Assembly (NCBI RefSeq): GCF_002556545.1
Contig: NZ_CP022685.1
Coordinates: 7,790,001 to 7,854,000, forward strand
Reading direction: 5' to 3'
DNA from: Streptomyces formicae
GTDB taxonomy: Bacteria; Actinomycetota; Actinomycetes; Streptomycetales; Streptomycetaceae
DNA length: 64,000 bases
Positions 1-8,722 of the stretch are shown here, piece by piece. A model generated the notes under the pieces. It worked only from the letters and a program-made list of their open reading frames with translations, searched no databases and had not been told where the DNA came from. Position numbers and translations under genes: made by a program. Every line of letters begins with the position of its first letter. Positions within the stretch are counted from its first letter, which is position 1.

Positions 1-1508
1 TCGACCGTGTCGACGACCAGGGCGAGCCTGTGCCCAGCCGGTACGTCGTAGGCCGTGGAGAACAACTCCAGGTCCACGCCGAACGGCTTGCCGGGTGTCT
101 TGCCGTGGAAGGTGTACGGCGCGTTGCTGACCAGCTTGCCGAGGCCGAGCGGGCCCACGTCGTAGAGGTACGCGACGAGGGTGCCGCTCTCCTTGGTGCT
201 GGAGAGCGTCGTGTGCAGCTTCGCCGTCCCGCGGACCCGCTGGGCCGACGCGTACCTCTCCGACTGCCAGACGCCCGTGTAGCGGCGCGGGAGCAGCGGT
301 ACCGAGGCCATCGGCGGGAGCTTGAAGAACTGGTCCAGGGCGTTGGACAGGATGGCGATGCCGCCGTTGGCGCCCGAGTCGACGTTCGTGCGGATGGTGG
401 TGGCGCCCGCCATCTCGATCTTCTTGCGGGTCGGGCCGACCGACTTCCAGTCCGGGTAGCCCTCGTAGCCGCCCGTCGAGCGGGACTTGAGCTGGACCGG
501 CTGTTCCTTGTCGATGCCGTTGTCCTCGCCCTTGAGGTAGTGGTCGAACCACCGCTGGGTGCTGGTCCAGGTGTCGTTGGGCAGGCCGAGCAGCCCCGTC
601 GCCTCGGCCGTCGCGTGGTCGCCGGGGCGGAACTCCAGGCGCTTGGGGCCCGTGAGGCGCTCGTAGAACTTCGCGTACTGGTTGGGCGGGAAGAGCGTGT
701 CGCCCCAGGCGTTGCCGAGCATGACGGCCGCGCCGTTCTCGTTGATCTGGTCGAGGTAGGTCGCGGGGGAGCGCTTCCTGCCCCACGCGATCATCTCGTC
801 CTCCTTGTCCAGGTGGGACCCGAGGAAGTCCTTCAGGGTCTGCTGGAGTTCGGGGCCAGGGCGTCCCGTGAGGGCGCCCGCGCCGCCGAGCAGGGCCGCC
901 GCCTGGACGTGCTGGGTGCGGCCGCTGTAGATCGAGTCGATGAGGTCGCCCCAGCCGCTCATCGCGGCGACGGCCTTGATCCGCTTGTCGTGCCCCGCCG
1001 CCAGCAGGCTGATGCCCGCGCCGTACGAGACGCCCGCCATGCCGACCTTCGACGGGTCGGCGGGGGTGTTCTTCAGGGTCCAGTCGATGACCTTGGAGGC
1101 GTCGGCGATGTCCTTGGGGCCCGCGGTCTCGATCTCGCCGCCGGACTGCCAGAAGCCGCGGGAGTTGTAACTGACCACGACGTAGCCGGAGTTCGCGAGC
1201 TTCTGGGCCTGTGCGACGTATTCGATCTGGGGCATGGCCCAGCTGGTGGGCAGCACGATCGAGGGGAACCTCGCGCCGGGCTCCGCGCCCTTCGGGGTGA
1301 AGACGTTGGCCTTGAGGACCGTGCCGCCGTCGCCGGGGATGTCGACGAAGCGGACGTCGGAACCTGCGGCGCTCGCGGCCCGCGGCGCTGCGGCGGGGGC
1401 CGCCTGGGCCGCCGGGGCCAGGCCGAAGGCGGCGCCCGCGACGAGGGACGCGGAGACCGCGCCCACGGTGGTCGTGCGCAGGACGCGGTGCGGGTGCGGA
1501 TGGCTCAC
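1..1508 (-). CDS. Secreted CocE/NonD (X-Pro dipeptidyl-peptidase, S15) family hydrolase, 3' end cut by window
   Basis: The reading frame is open from a GTG at 1508 to the window edge, so the C-terminus is missing. A GAGGAAG ribosome site lies just upstream of the GTG. The first ~37 residues form a Sec-type signal peptide (twin-His/Arg start, hydrophobic Ala/Val stretch, AQA-A cleavage site). The catalytic part follows an alpha/beta-hydrolase fold with nucleophile motif GVSYGAG near residue 160 and a VSYNSRGF strand before it. After about residue 380 the sequence looks like the beta-rich C-terminal domain of the S15 family. The enzyme is expected to be exported and to hydrolyse peptide or ester bonds; the substrate cannot be told. 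It lies outside the biosynthetic cluster. Confidence 0.85.
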   Translation of the reverse strand, partial: MSHPHPHRVLRTTTVGAVSASLVAGAAFGLAPAAQAAPAAAPRAASAAGSDVRFVDIPGDGGTVLKANVFTPKGAEPGARFPSIVLPTSWAMPQIEYVAQAQKLANSGYVVVSYNSRGFWQSGGEIETAGPKDIADASKVIDWTLKNTPADPSKVGMAGVSYGAGISLLAAGHDKRIKAVAAMSGWGDLIDSIYSGRTQHVQAAALLGGAGALTGRPGPELQQTLKDFLGSHLDKEDEMIAWGRKRSPATYLDQINENGAAVMLGNAWGDTLFPPNQYAKFYERLTGPKRLEFRPGDHATAEATGLLGLPNDTWTSTQRWFDHYLKGEDNGIDKEQPVQLKSRSTGGYEGYPDWKSVGPTRKKIEMAGATTIRTNVDSGANGGIAILSNALDQFFKLPPMASVPLLPRRYTGVWQSERYASAQRVRGTAKLHTTLSSTKESGTLVAYLYDVGPLGLGKLVSNAPYTFHGKTPGKPFGVDLELFSTAYDVPAGHRLALVVDTV

Positions 1509-1624
1509 GGGTCACTTCCTCACTCGTTGAAAGTGCAAAGTGACCCGACGGTAACCGCGATCCTTTACCGGGGGTAACCCGTCGGTAAGTTACGCCCCGG
1601 TAACGATCTTTGGGGCTCGGGCGC

Positions 1625-2812
1625 CTACTTCAGCGCGCTCTTCGCCTGCCAGTCCGACCAGGAGATGTTCCACTCGCCGTAGCCGTTGCCCGGGTCCGGG
1701 ACGCCCTTCGAGCCACTGCCCGTGACCTCGAAGGGGTCGCCTATCTGGGCCTGGCCGTAGAGCCAGCCCGCGTCGCCGTCGCTCATGCCCACGCAGCCGG
1801 AGCTGTGGTTGGTGTTGCCGAAGTATGAGGCGTTCCACGGGGCCGCGTGCGCGTACATGCCCGACCAGGTCAGGCGCATCGAGTAGTCGACCATCTTGTC
1901 GTAGGCGTCGCCGAGGCCCACGGTCTCGGAGCGCATGTTGATCGTGCCCTCCTTCGACATCAGGACCGAGGTGCCGCCCCAGGACGCCTTGTCGCCGCCC
2001 GGGGTGCCCGCCGACATCGGCAGCGACTTCAGGGTCTTGCCGTCGCGGATCAGGGTCGCCGTCTTGCTGTCCAGGTTCACCTTGACGACCTGGCTCTTGC
2101 CGATGGTGAAGTTCGTCGCGTAGTCGCGCACGAACCAGTCGTCGCCGCCCGAGTCGATGCCGTTCAGGCGGGCGTCCAGCTTCACCTTCGTGCCGGACTT
2201 CCAGTACTCCTTGGGGCGCCAGTCGACGCGGTCCTTGCCGTCGTAGTTCTTGATCCAGCCCCAGGAGCCCTCGGTGTTGTTCGAGGTCGTCACCTTCAGG
2301 TGCTTCTCGACCTCGGCCTTGTTGCGCACCGGGTTGTCGAAGGTGATGGACAGGGGCTGGGCGATGCCGACGGTGGTGTTCTTGCCCGGGGCGAGCGTCA
2401 CCTTGTTGACCTTGTCGGGCTTGGCCGTCCTGAAGGAGTGCTTCGCGCTGCCGCCCTCGTCGGTGGTCGCCTCGACCTGGTAGGCGGTGCCGGGCGCGGC
2501 CTTGCGCTCCGAGGTCCAGCTGGTGCCGTTCGCCGAGAGCTTGCCGGGCAGCTTCGCGCCCTTGGCGTCGGCGACCGTGACGTTCTTCAGCTTGCCGTCG
2601 GCCAGCTTCACCTCGACCGGGCCGCCCGCCTTCGCCTGCTGCCCCGAGAGGTTCACCGAGATCTTCGGTTTCTCGGCGGCCTTGTCGGCGCCGGAGGAGC
2701 CGCTGCCGCCCGAGCAGGCGCTCAGGGCGGCGGCAAGGACGGCGACTCCCGCGGTCGCCACGTGGCGGGTGCGAAGGGGGCGTCGGCGGCTCGAAGAGCT
2801 CTGGGGGGTCAA
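1625..2812 (-). CDS. L,D-transpeptidase lipoprotein (YkuD domain)
   Basis: A 395-aa cell-wall cross-linking enzyme that should form 3-3 bonds in peptidoglycan outside the membrane. I place the start at a TTG at 2812, six to eight bases after a good GGAGG; an ATG at 2926 would add a non-signal-like leader. The N-terminus has an Arg-rich stretch, a hydrophobic helix and a lipobox LSAC, so it should be lipid anchored. Two Ig-like regions precede the C-terminal YkuD domain, whose catalytic motif is visible as HSSGCVGM, with Cys as nucleophile. The architecture matches mycobacterial/streptomycete Ldt proteins with Ig-like domains. It is chromosomal, not part of the cluster. Confidence 0.9.
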   Translation of the reverse strand: MTPQSSSSRRRPLRTRHVATAGVAVLAAALSACSGGSGSSGADKAAEKPKISVNLSGQQAKAGGPVEVKLADGKLKNVTVADAKGAKLPGKLSANGTSWTSERKAAPGTAYQVEATTDEGGSAKHSFRTAKPDKVNKVTLAPGKNTTVGIAQPLSITFDNPVRNKAEVEKHLKVTTSNNTEGSWGWIKNYDGKDRVDWRPKEYWKSGTKVKLDARLNGIDSGGDDWFVRDYATNFTIGKSQVVKVNLDSKTATLIRDGKTLKSLPMSAGTPGGDKASWGGTSVLMSKEGTINMRSETVGLGDAYDKMVDYSMRLTWSGMYAHAAPWNASYFGNTNHSSGCVGMSDGDAGWLYGQAQIGDPFEVTGSGSKGVPDPGNGYGEWNISWSDWQAKSALK

Positions 2813-2947
2813 GGAAACGTACCTCCGTGCGAATGTCGATCTGCACGGAGAGAGTCCTGAAGACGTCTTCAGGTTGCACGATGTCCGGAAATTGCCTGCT
2901 AGATCACAGAAGACGCCGGATGGCATCGACGCGCGGTGATCAAGGCG

Positions 2948-3703
2948 TCACTTGGCGCGATGGGAGGTGCGTGCCGATGGCGTGGGCAGCGGGGTCTGCG
3001 CCGGGCGCGTCACGTCCGCCACGAGCTCGACGACGTCGGGACCGTACGCCTGGGAGTTGACGACCTTCAGGAGCAGCACGAAGGGGTTGTTGCCGTGCTT
3101 GCGGGCGAGCTTCTCGTGGTGGCGGGCCAGATAGCGGGTGGCCGCCTGGCTGGTGACCGCGCGCTGGCCGCAGAAGAGGAAGACGGGTCTCGCGTCCTGG
3201 CCCTGGTCGGCGGTGAGGCGGGCCAGGATGACGTACTCGCAGAGGCCCGACTCCAGGCGGTAGCGCTCGCTGCCGATCTGGAAGGCACCCCGGTCCGGTA
3301 TCGGCTCGGGCTCGGTGTTCACGCGGACGCCGGGCAGGAGCGTGTGCATGTGCGCGGCCATGCGGCGGTTCGCCACCGGGCTGCCCACGCAGAATTCGGT
3401 GCGCTCGCCAAAGCCCTGCTGCGTCGCGTCGTGCGCGACGATCTGCGCGTGCGCCCCGCACTCCTTGATGACCGCGGCGAGCTCGATGAGCGCGGACGCG
3501 TCGTGGCGCACCACGGTGAGCTCGGGCCCGCCCGCGTCGCGGTTGACCACGAGCAGCGACTCGGAGTTCTCGGGCAGCCCGAAGAAGGCCTGCTTGCGGC
3601 GGAGCTTGCGCTTCCACAGGTGGGAGCGGGCTAGCCAGCCAAGGACGGCACTGATGCCGACCGCGATCAGGCCGAGGACGATCGTGCGCACGTCTTCAGT
3701 CAT
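2948..3703 (-). CDS. Conserved membrane-anchored protein of unknown function
   Basis: A 251-aa protein with one N-terminal transmembrane helix (about residues 7-25) followed by a basic KRKLRRK stop-transfer stretch, so the bulk should be cytoplasmic. The soluble part contains alternating hydrophobic strands and a region that reads like a nucleotide- or SIRT/CHAT-like alpha/beta fold, but I recognise no catalytic motif. The C-terminus is Pro/Thr-rich and disordered. Such single-pass proteins are widespread in Streptomyces. Function is not assignable from sequence. The gene is divergent from the gamma-glutamyltransferase gene. Confidence 0.7.
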   Translation of the reverse strand: MTEDVRTIVLGLIAVGISAVLGWLARSHLWKRKLRRKQAFFGLPENSESLLVVNRDAGGPELTVVRHDASALIELAAVIKECGAHAQIVAHDATQQGFGERTEFCVGSPVANRRMAAHMHTLLPGVRVNTEPEPIPDRGAFQIGSERYRLESGLCEYVILARLTADQGQDARPVFLFCGQRAVTSQAATRYLARHHEKLARKHGNNPFVLLLKVVNSQAYGPDVVELVADVTRPAQTPLPTPSARTSHRAK

Positions 3704-3807
3704 GGGGGCGCATGCTAGCGGGCCCCCGGACCGGTGTTCGAAGAGGTCCTGACGCGACGGGCGACTCGAAGTTACGCTGCGCAGACGGTTGTTGACTGGA
3801 GGTACGA

Positions 3808-5613
3808 ATGCGTCGCGCTGTCGTACGGAATCTGACGCTATTGGCGGTCGGAGGGGTATTGGTGTCGGTCGGTGCGGCCGCGCCCCCTTCGCCTACGCGC
3901 TCAGCGGAACCGGCTCCTGAGAAGGTGCCGGTCGCCGTCGGCCACGGAGGCGCTGTCGCCAGCGTCGACGCGGACGCCTCGGCGGCGGGCATCGAGGTCC
4001 TGCGGAAAGGGGGCAACGCCGTGGACGCGGCCGTCGCCACCGCCGCGGCGCTCGGGGTGACCGAGCCCTACTCGGCGGGCGTGGGAGGCGGCGGCTACTT
4101 CGTCCACTACGACGCCAGGACCCACAAAGTCAGCACCATCGACGGGCGCGAGACCGCCCCGCGCACCGCCGACTCCGGGCTCTTCCTGGAGAACGGCAAG
4201 CCCATCCCGTTCGAGTCCGCGGTCACCAGCGGCCTCGGCGTCGGCACCCCCGGCACGCCCGCCACCTGGCAGTCGGCGCTCGACCAGTGGGGCAGCAAGC
4301 GGCTCGGCACGCTCCTGAAGCCCGCCGAGCGCCTGGCCCGCGACGGCTTCACGGTCGATCCGACCTTCCGCTCGCAGACCGAGTCGAACCAGAAACGTTT
4401 CAAGGACTTCCCCGACACGGCGAAGCTGTTCCTGCCGGGCGGGCGGCTCCCGGTGGTCGGCTCGACGTTCAAGAACCCCGACCTCGCGCGTACGTACGAG
4501 CAGCTGGGCCGCGAGGGCATCGCCGCGCTCTACCGGGGCGACATCGGCAAGGACGTCGTCCGCACGGTGAACAAGCCCCCGGTCGACCCGGCGTCCGGCC
4601 GCGTGGCCCGTCCTGGCGACCTCTCCGCCAAGGACCTCAAGGCGTACGCGGTGAAGCGCCAGAAGCCCACGAGGACCGCCTACCGGGGGCTCGACGTCTA
4701 CTCCATGGCGCCCTCGTCCTCCGGCGGCACCACCGTCGGCGAGGCGCTCAACATCCTGGAGCGCACCGACCTCTCGAAGGCGTCCAAGACCCAGTACCTG
4801 CACCGTTACATCGAGGCAAGCCGGATCGCGTTCGCCGATCGCGGGCGCTGGGTGGGCGACCCCGCCTTCGAGGACGTACCGACCAAGCAGCTCCTCACGC
4901 AGCGGTTCGCGGACGCGCGGGAGTGCCTGATCAAGGACGACGCGGTGCTCAAGAGCCCGCTCGCGCCCGGCGACCCGCGCCACCCCGAGGCGTGCGCGGC
5001 GGGCGACAAGGCGGCCCCCACGACGTACGAGGGCGAGAACACCACCCATCTGACGGCCGCCGACAAGTGGGGCAACGTCGTCTCGTACACCCTCACCATC
5101 GAGTCGACGGGCGGCAGCGGCATCACCGTGCCCGGCCGCGGCTTCCTGCTCAACAACGAGCTGACGGACTTCTCCTTCGCGCCCGCCGACCCCGCGGTGC
5201 ACGACCCGAACCTGCCGGGTCCCGGCAAGCGGCCGCGCTCCTCGATCGCCCCGACGATCGTCCTCAAGCACGGCAAGCCCGTGGTGGCGCTCGGCTCGCC
5301 GGGCGGCGCGACCATCGTCACCACCGTCCTGCAGACCCTCACGGGCTTCGTCGACCGGGGCCTGCCGCTGGTCGACGCGATCGCCGCGCCGCGCGCCAGC
5401 CAGCGCAACGCCGCGCAGACCGAGCTCGAACCCGGGCTGTGGGACAGCCCGTTGAGGGGTTCGCTCGAATCCATCGGGCACTCCTTCAAGCAGAACCCGG
5501 AGATCGGCGCCGCCACCGGTGTGCAGCGGCTGCCGAACGGCCAGTGGCTCGCGGCCGCGGAGAAGGTCCGCAGGGGCGGCGGCTCCGCGATGGTGGTGCA
5601 CCCCGCCCGGTGA
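3808..5613 (+). CDS. ggt: Gamma-glutamyltransferase, secreted
   Basis: A 601-aa Ntn-hydrolase that should self-cleave and then transfer or hydrolyse gamma-glutamyl groups (glutathione-type substrates) outside the cell. The start at 3808 follows a GGAGG. A signal peptide covers residues 1-~32. The large-subunit signature GGNAVDAAVATA is near residue 70, and GVGGGGYFV follows. The autoprocessing Thr lies in the NTTHLT segment near residue 412, followed by the typical small-subunit SGITVPGRGFLLNNE and GSPGGATI oxyanion region. All expected motifs are present. It converges with the next gene, leaving 17 bases. Confidence 0.92.
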   Translation: MRRAVVRNLTLLAVGGVLVSVGAAAPPSPTRSAEPAPEKVPVAVGHGGAVASVDADASAAGIEVLRKGGNAVDAAVATAAALGVTEPYSAGVGGGGYFVHYDARTHKVSTIDGRETAPRTADSGLFLENGKPIPFESAVTSGLGVGTPGTPATWQSALDQWGSKRLGTLLKPAERLARDGFTVDPTFRSQTESNQKRFKDFPDTAKLFLPGGRLPVVGSTFKNPDLARTYEQLGREGIAALYRGDIGKDVVRTVNKPPVDPASGRVARPGDLSAKDLKAYAVKRQKPTRTAYRGLDVYSMAPSSSGGTTVGEALNILERTDLSKASKTQYLHRYIEASRIAFADRGRWVGDPAFEDVPTKQLLTQRFADARECLIKDDAVLKSPLAPGDPRHPEACAAGDKAAPTTYEGENTTHLTAADKWGNVVSYTLTIESTGGSGITVPGRGFLLNNELTDFSFAPADPAVHDPNLPGPGKRPRSSIAPTIVLKHGKPVVALGSPGGATIVTTVLQTLTGFVDRGLPLVDAIAAPRASQRNAAQTELEPGLWDSPLRGSLESIGHSFKQNPEIGAATGVQRLPNGQWLAAAEKVRRGGGSAMVVHPAR

Positions 5614-5630
5614 TGTCGTACGGACAGGCC

Positions 5631-7505
5631 CTAGGAAGCGGGTGACGCCGCGCAGTTCTGCTCCAGCTCGTTCGCGGCCCAGCGGATCGACGACTCCGGG
5701 TCGTCGTGCAGGTACCGCAGCACGGGCAGTGCCTCGCGGACCGCGGCGAGCTGGGCGTCGCCGCGGCCGCCGCGCGCCTGACGGACGTCGGCGAGGTCCG
5801 CGATGAGCAGGAGCAGCGTGCTGCGGGCCTGGTTGTCCGGGTCCGTCATCAGCTCGACGAGGAAGGGGATCGCGGGGACGGCGGCGGTCGACGCCGCCTC
5901 CTTGGAGACGAGCATCCTGTACAGGTCGTGGACCGCGTCCATGGCGGTCTTCTTGTCGTCGGACGCGACCTTGCCGATCAGCTCGGGGATCCGGTGGCCG
6001 GGCCCGCGCGCGGTCCACAGGGAGCCCCAGTCGACGCCGTCCAGGCGCAGTGAGAGGTCGCGGTGCGGCCAGAGCTTCGCCGGGTCGAGGCGGAGCGCGG
6101 CCGTACCGCCCCCGTCGGTGACGCTCAGGGTGCCGTCCGCGTCGAGGCCGAGGAACCTGATGCCGGTGCCGAGGCGCAGCCCCGCCACCGCGTCGGAGGA
6201 GAGGTCCCAGACGCGGACCAAGCCGTCGTCCCAGGCGGCGGCGAGCGCGGGCCCGGTCGCCAACCGGGCCGCCGCCAGGGCCCGTACGGGGGCGCGGCGG
6301 CGGGCGAAGGGGGAGCGCAGCGGCTTGCGGCGGGTGCTCCAGTAGCGGATCACGCCGTTCTCGTCGCCGCTGAGCACGAGGCGCTTCCCGCTGTCCAGCT
6401 TGACGCAGGCGAGCGCGGTGACCGGGGCGCGGTGCAGGGTCAGGGTGATCGTCTCGGGGCACTCGTCGTCGGTCTCCAGGACGTGCACCTGGCCCTCCGC
6501 GTCGCCCGCCGCGAGCGTCGTCGCGTCCTGGTCGGCGGCCACCGACCGTACGGATCCCGGGGGTTGGACGAGCGCGGCGGCGGCGCCCGGCACCGAGGGC
6601 GGTGCGACGTGACCCCGGGAGAGGACGCTCCAGCGCCCCCTGGGGTCGGCGTCGCCCTCGGCGAGGGAGAGCGGGCCGAGGTTCTCCAGGGGCGCGGGCA
6701 CCTCGGCGGGCCCCTGGATCGCCTTGTCGCCCGACCAGTCGACCCCGAGGGTCTCGGCGACCGCGATCAGGGCCTCGCGGGTGCGGGCGTTGACGACGAT
6801 CCTGAAGTCGGCGCCGGGGCCGCGCCCATGGCGGACGACCGCGTCCGGCGCGCCGTACGAGAGCGCGTCGGTGCCCATCTCCTGCCAGGGCAGCAGGCCC
6901 AGTTCGCGGTACGAGGCGGTGAGCCGCTCGACGATGCCCGGGTCGGCGTCGACCGTGGCGGCGCGCACCCGCAGCGTCCAGCCGTAGTGCGCGGGCAGCC
7001 GCTCGAAGGCGAGTTGCGTCAGGAACTCCGACAGCGAGCGGCTCTGCACGACCCACGCGCCGTCGACGCTCACGACGACGCGGGGGTCGGGCAGTTCGGC
7101 CTCGGCGGCGAGATAGCCCCACGCGTGGCTGTAGTGGTACTCGGACATGAAGACGCAGACCCGGCGGTCGCCGCGGGGGTCCACCAGGCCGCTGTCCGGG
7201 GCGGCTTCGAGCTCGGAGACCGTCGGCGGCCACTGCGTGTGGACCCAGTACAGGCGCGGGTCGAAGGCGAAGGAGTTGAGCGGCGAGTCCCACCACTCGT
7301 TGAGGGCCTGCGGGACGGGCAGGTTCCAGTCGATGCCGTCCCGCCGGTTCTCGCCGCCCCACCGGGAGTGTCCTGGCTCGCCGCCGGGGTCCTCGTAACC
7401 CCACTCGCGCTGCACCGCGTCGAGCAAGTCCCAGCGGGAGCTGCCCTGTTGCCACTGCCGGAGCCGGTCCGCGAACCGTCCGTAGTCGATGATCTCTGCT
7501 GTCAC
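5631..7505 (-). CDS. WD40/HEAT-repeat hypothetical protein
   Basis: A 624-aa protein with no signal peptide. Residues 1-~290 are Trp-rich and unassigned, with a faint resemblance to SMI1/KNR4-type folds. Residues ~310-480 hold several degenerate WD40 repeats (for example ...VIRYWS and VRVWDLSS repeat ends), and residues ~510-620 look like HEAT-type helical repeats. These are protein-interaction scaffolds; no catalytic residues are visible. It may be a scaffold or a polymorphic-toxin immunity-like protein, but that is a guess. Neighbours give no clue. Confidence 0.7.
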   Translation of the reverse strand: MTAEIIDYGRFADRLRQWQQGSSRWDLLDAVQREWGYEDPGGEPGHSRWGGENRRDGIDWNLPVPQALNEWWDSPLNSFAFDPRLYWVHTQWPPTVSELEAAPDSGLVDPRGDRRVCVFMSEYHYSHAWGYLAAEAELPDPRVVVSVDGAWVVQSRSLSEFLTQLAFERLPAHYGWTLRVRAATVDADPGIVERLTASYRELGLLPWQEMGTDALSYGAPDAVVRHGRGPGADFRIVVNARTREALIAVAETLGVDWSGDKAIQGPAEVPAPLENLGPLSLAEGDADPRGRWSVLSRGHVAPPSVPGAAAALVQPPGSVRSVAADQDATTLAAGDAEGQVHVLETDDECPETITLTLHRAPVTALACVKLDSGKRLVLSGDENGVIRYWSTRRKPLRSPFARRRAPVRALAAARLATGPALAAAWDDGLVRVWDLSSDAVAGLRLGTGIRFLGLDADGTLSVTDGGGTAALRLDPAKLWPHRDLSLRLDGVDWGSLWTARGPGHRIPELIGKVASDDKKTAMDAVHDLYRMLVSKEAASTAAVPAIPFLVELMTDPDNQARSTLLLLIADLADVRQARGGRGDAQLAAVREALPVLRYLHDDPESSIRWAANELEQNCAASPAS

Positions 7506-7551
7506 CGGTGAATCGTACGGATGATCTACCTCGGGGGATGTCCCCGTGGGG

Positions 7552-8319
7552 TCACAGTGCCGTGAGGATCCTGGGACCGTCCTCGGTGATCGCCACCGTG
7601 TGCTCGGCGTGGGCGGCGCGGCTGCCGTCGTTGGTGCACAGGGTCCAGCCGTCCGGCGCCGCGTGGTAGCCGTCGCCGCCGCCCGCGATCAGCATCGGCT
7701 CGATGGCGAAGACCATGCCGGGGCGCAGGGGCATGCCCCGGCCGGGGCGGCCCTCGTTCGGCACGGCCGGGTCCTCGTGCATGCTGCGGCCGACGCCGTG
7801 GCCCCCGTAGTCCTCCATGATGCCGAAGCCGCCCTTGCGGCAGACGGTGCCGATGGCGTGCGAGATGTCGCCGATGCGGTTGCCGACGACCGCCGCCTCG
7901 ATGCCCGCCGCCAGGGACTGCTCCGCCGTCTCGACGAGGCGTACGTCCTCGGGGCGCGGGGTGCCCACGATGAAGCTCAGCGCCGAGTCGCCGACCCAGC
8001 CGTCCAGCTCGGCGCCGAAGTCGATGGAGACCAGGTCGCCGTCGCGCAGCCGGTAGTCGGTCGGGATGCCGTGCACGATCGCGTCGTTCACCGAGACGCA
8101 CAGGACGGCGGGGAAGGGGGTCGAGGCGAAGTGCGGCCGGTAGCCGAGGAAGGGGGAGGAGGCGCCTGCTGCGCGGAGCGCGGCGTGCGCGGCCTCGTCC
8201 AGGTCGAGCAGGGAGACGCCCACCGCGGCCGCCTCGCGGGCCGCGGTCAGTCCTTGCGCCACGACGCGGCCCGCTTCGCGCATCGCGTCGATCGATTGTG
8301 CTGTCTTGAGTTCCACCAT
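7552..8319 (-). CDS. map: Type I methionine aminopeptidase
   Basis: A 255-aa enzyme that removes the initiator methionine from new proteins. The start at 8319 (MVELKTAQ) matches the family N-terminus; an upstream ATG would add an unrelated leader. Metal ligands and surroundings are present: VSIDFGAELDGWVGD (first two Asp ligands), YGGHGVGRSMHEDP (His), FAIEPM (Glu) and AEHTVAITEDG (Glu). This is not in a ribosomal-protein operon, so it is probably a second, paralogous Map. It is divergent from an XRE regulator gene, and a palindrome lies between them. Confidence 0.93.
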   Translation of the reverse strand: MVELKTAQSIDAMREAGRVVAQGLTAAREAAAVGVSLLDLDEAAHAALRAAGASSPFLGYRPHFASTPFPAVLCVSVNDAIVHGIPTDYRLRDGDLVSIDFGAELDGWVGDSALSFIVGTPRPEDVRLVETAEQSLAAGIEAAVVGNRIGDISHAIGTVCRKGGFGIMEDYGGHGVGRSMHEDPAVPNEGRPGRGMPLRPGMVFAIEPMLIAGGGDGYHAAPDGWTLCTNDGSRAAHAEHTVAITEDGPRILTAL

Positions 8320-8329
8320 GCCAATTACT

Positions 8330-8339
8330 ATACCGGTAT
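8330..8339. promoter_or_regulatory. Perfect 10-bp palindrome between map and the XRE regulator gene
   Basis: ATACCGGTAT is a perfect inverted repeat 11 bases upstream of the map start and 28 bases before the regulator start. Its place in a short divergent promoter beside a helix-turn-helix gene suggests an operator or overlapping -10 elements. This is inference from position and symmetry only. Confidence 0.45.
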
Positions 8340-8367
8340 TTGAATGGGGGTCCGCTACGATGGCCCC

Positions 8368-8619
8368 ATGGTGCGAAATCCCTTGACCCCTGAGGAGCAC
8401 GAGCGCGGCGAGCGGCTCGGGCAGCTGCTGCGGGACGCCCGGGGGGCGCGGAGCATGGTGTCGGTGGCGGCGGAGGCCGGCGTCTCGGCGGAGACCCTCC
8501 GCAAGATCGAGACGGGCCGCGCGCCCACGCCCGCGCTCTTCACCGTGGCCGCGCTCGCGTCCGTGCTCGGGCTCTCGCTCGACGAGATCGTCCTGCGGTG
8601 CGAGCTCGTGCCCGTGTGA
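8368..8619 (+). CDS. XRE-family helix-turn-helix regulator
   Basis: An 83-aa DNA-binding protein that is little more than one HTH_3 domain: the segment SVAAEAGVSAETLRKIETG is a typical Cro/C1 helix-turn-helix. The start at 8368 is chosen because it removes a non-conserved leader; an in-frame ATG at 8344 is possible, and there is no clear ribosome site before either, so the transcript could be leaderless. It probably controls itself and the divergent map gene through the palindrome between them. Confidence 0.85.
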   Translation: MVRNPLTPEEHERGERLGQLLRDARGARSMVSVAAEAGVSAETLRKIETGRAPTPALFTVAALASVLGLSLDEIVLRCELVPV

Positions 8620-8722
8620 CTCTTGCGCGGACCCCGGAAAACTGCGTGTAGTCGTCCCGTAACACGACTGGTGTTATCTTCCGGACCGGAAGACTCCAGG
8701 CTCCACGGGGCGGTGCTGGTCG

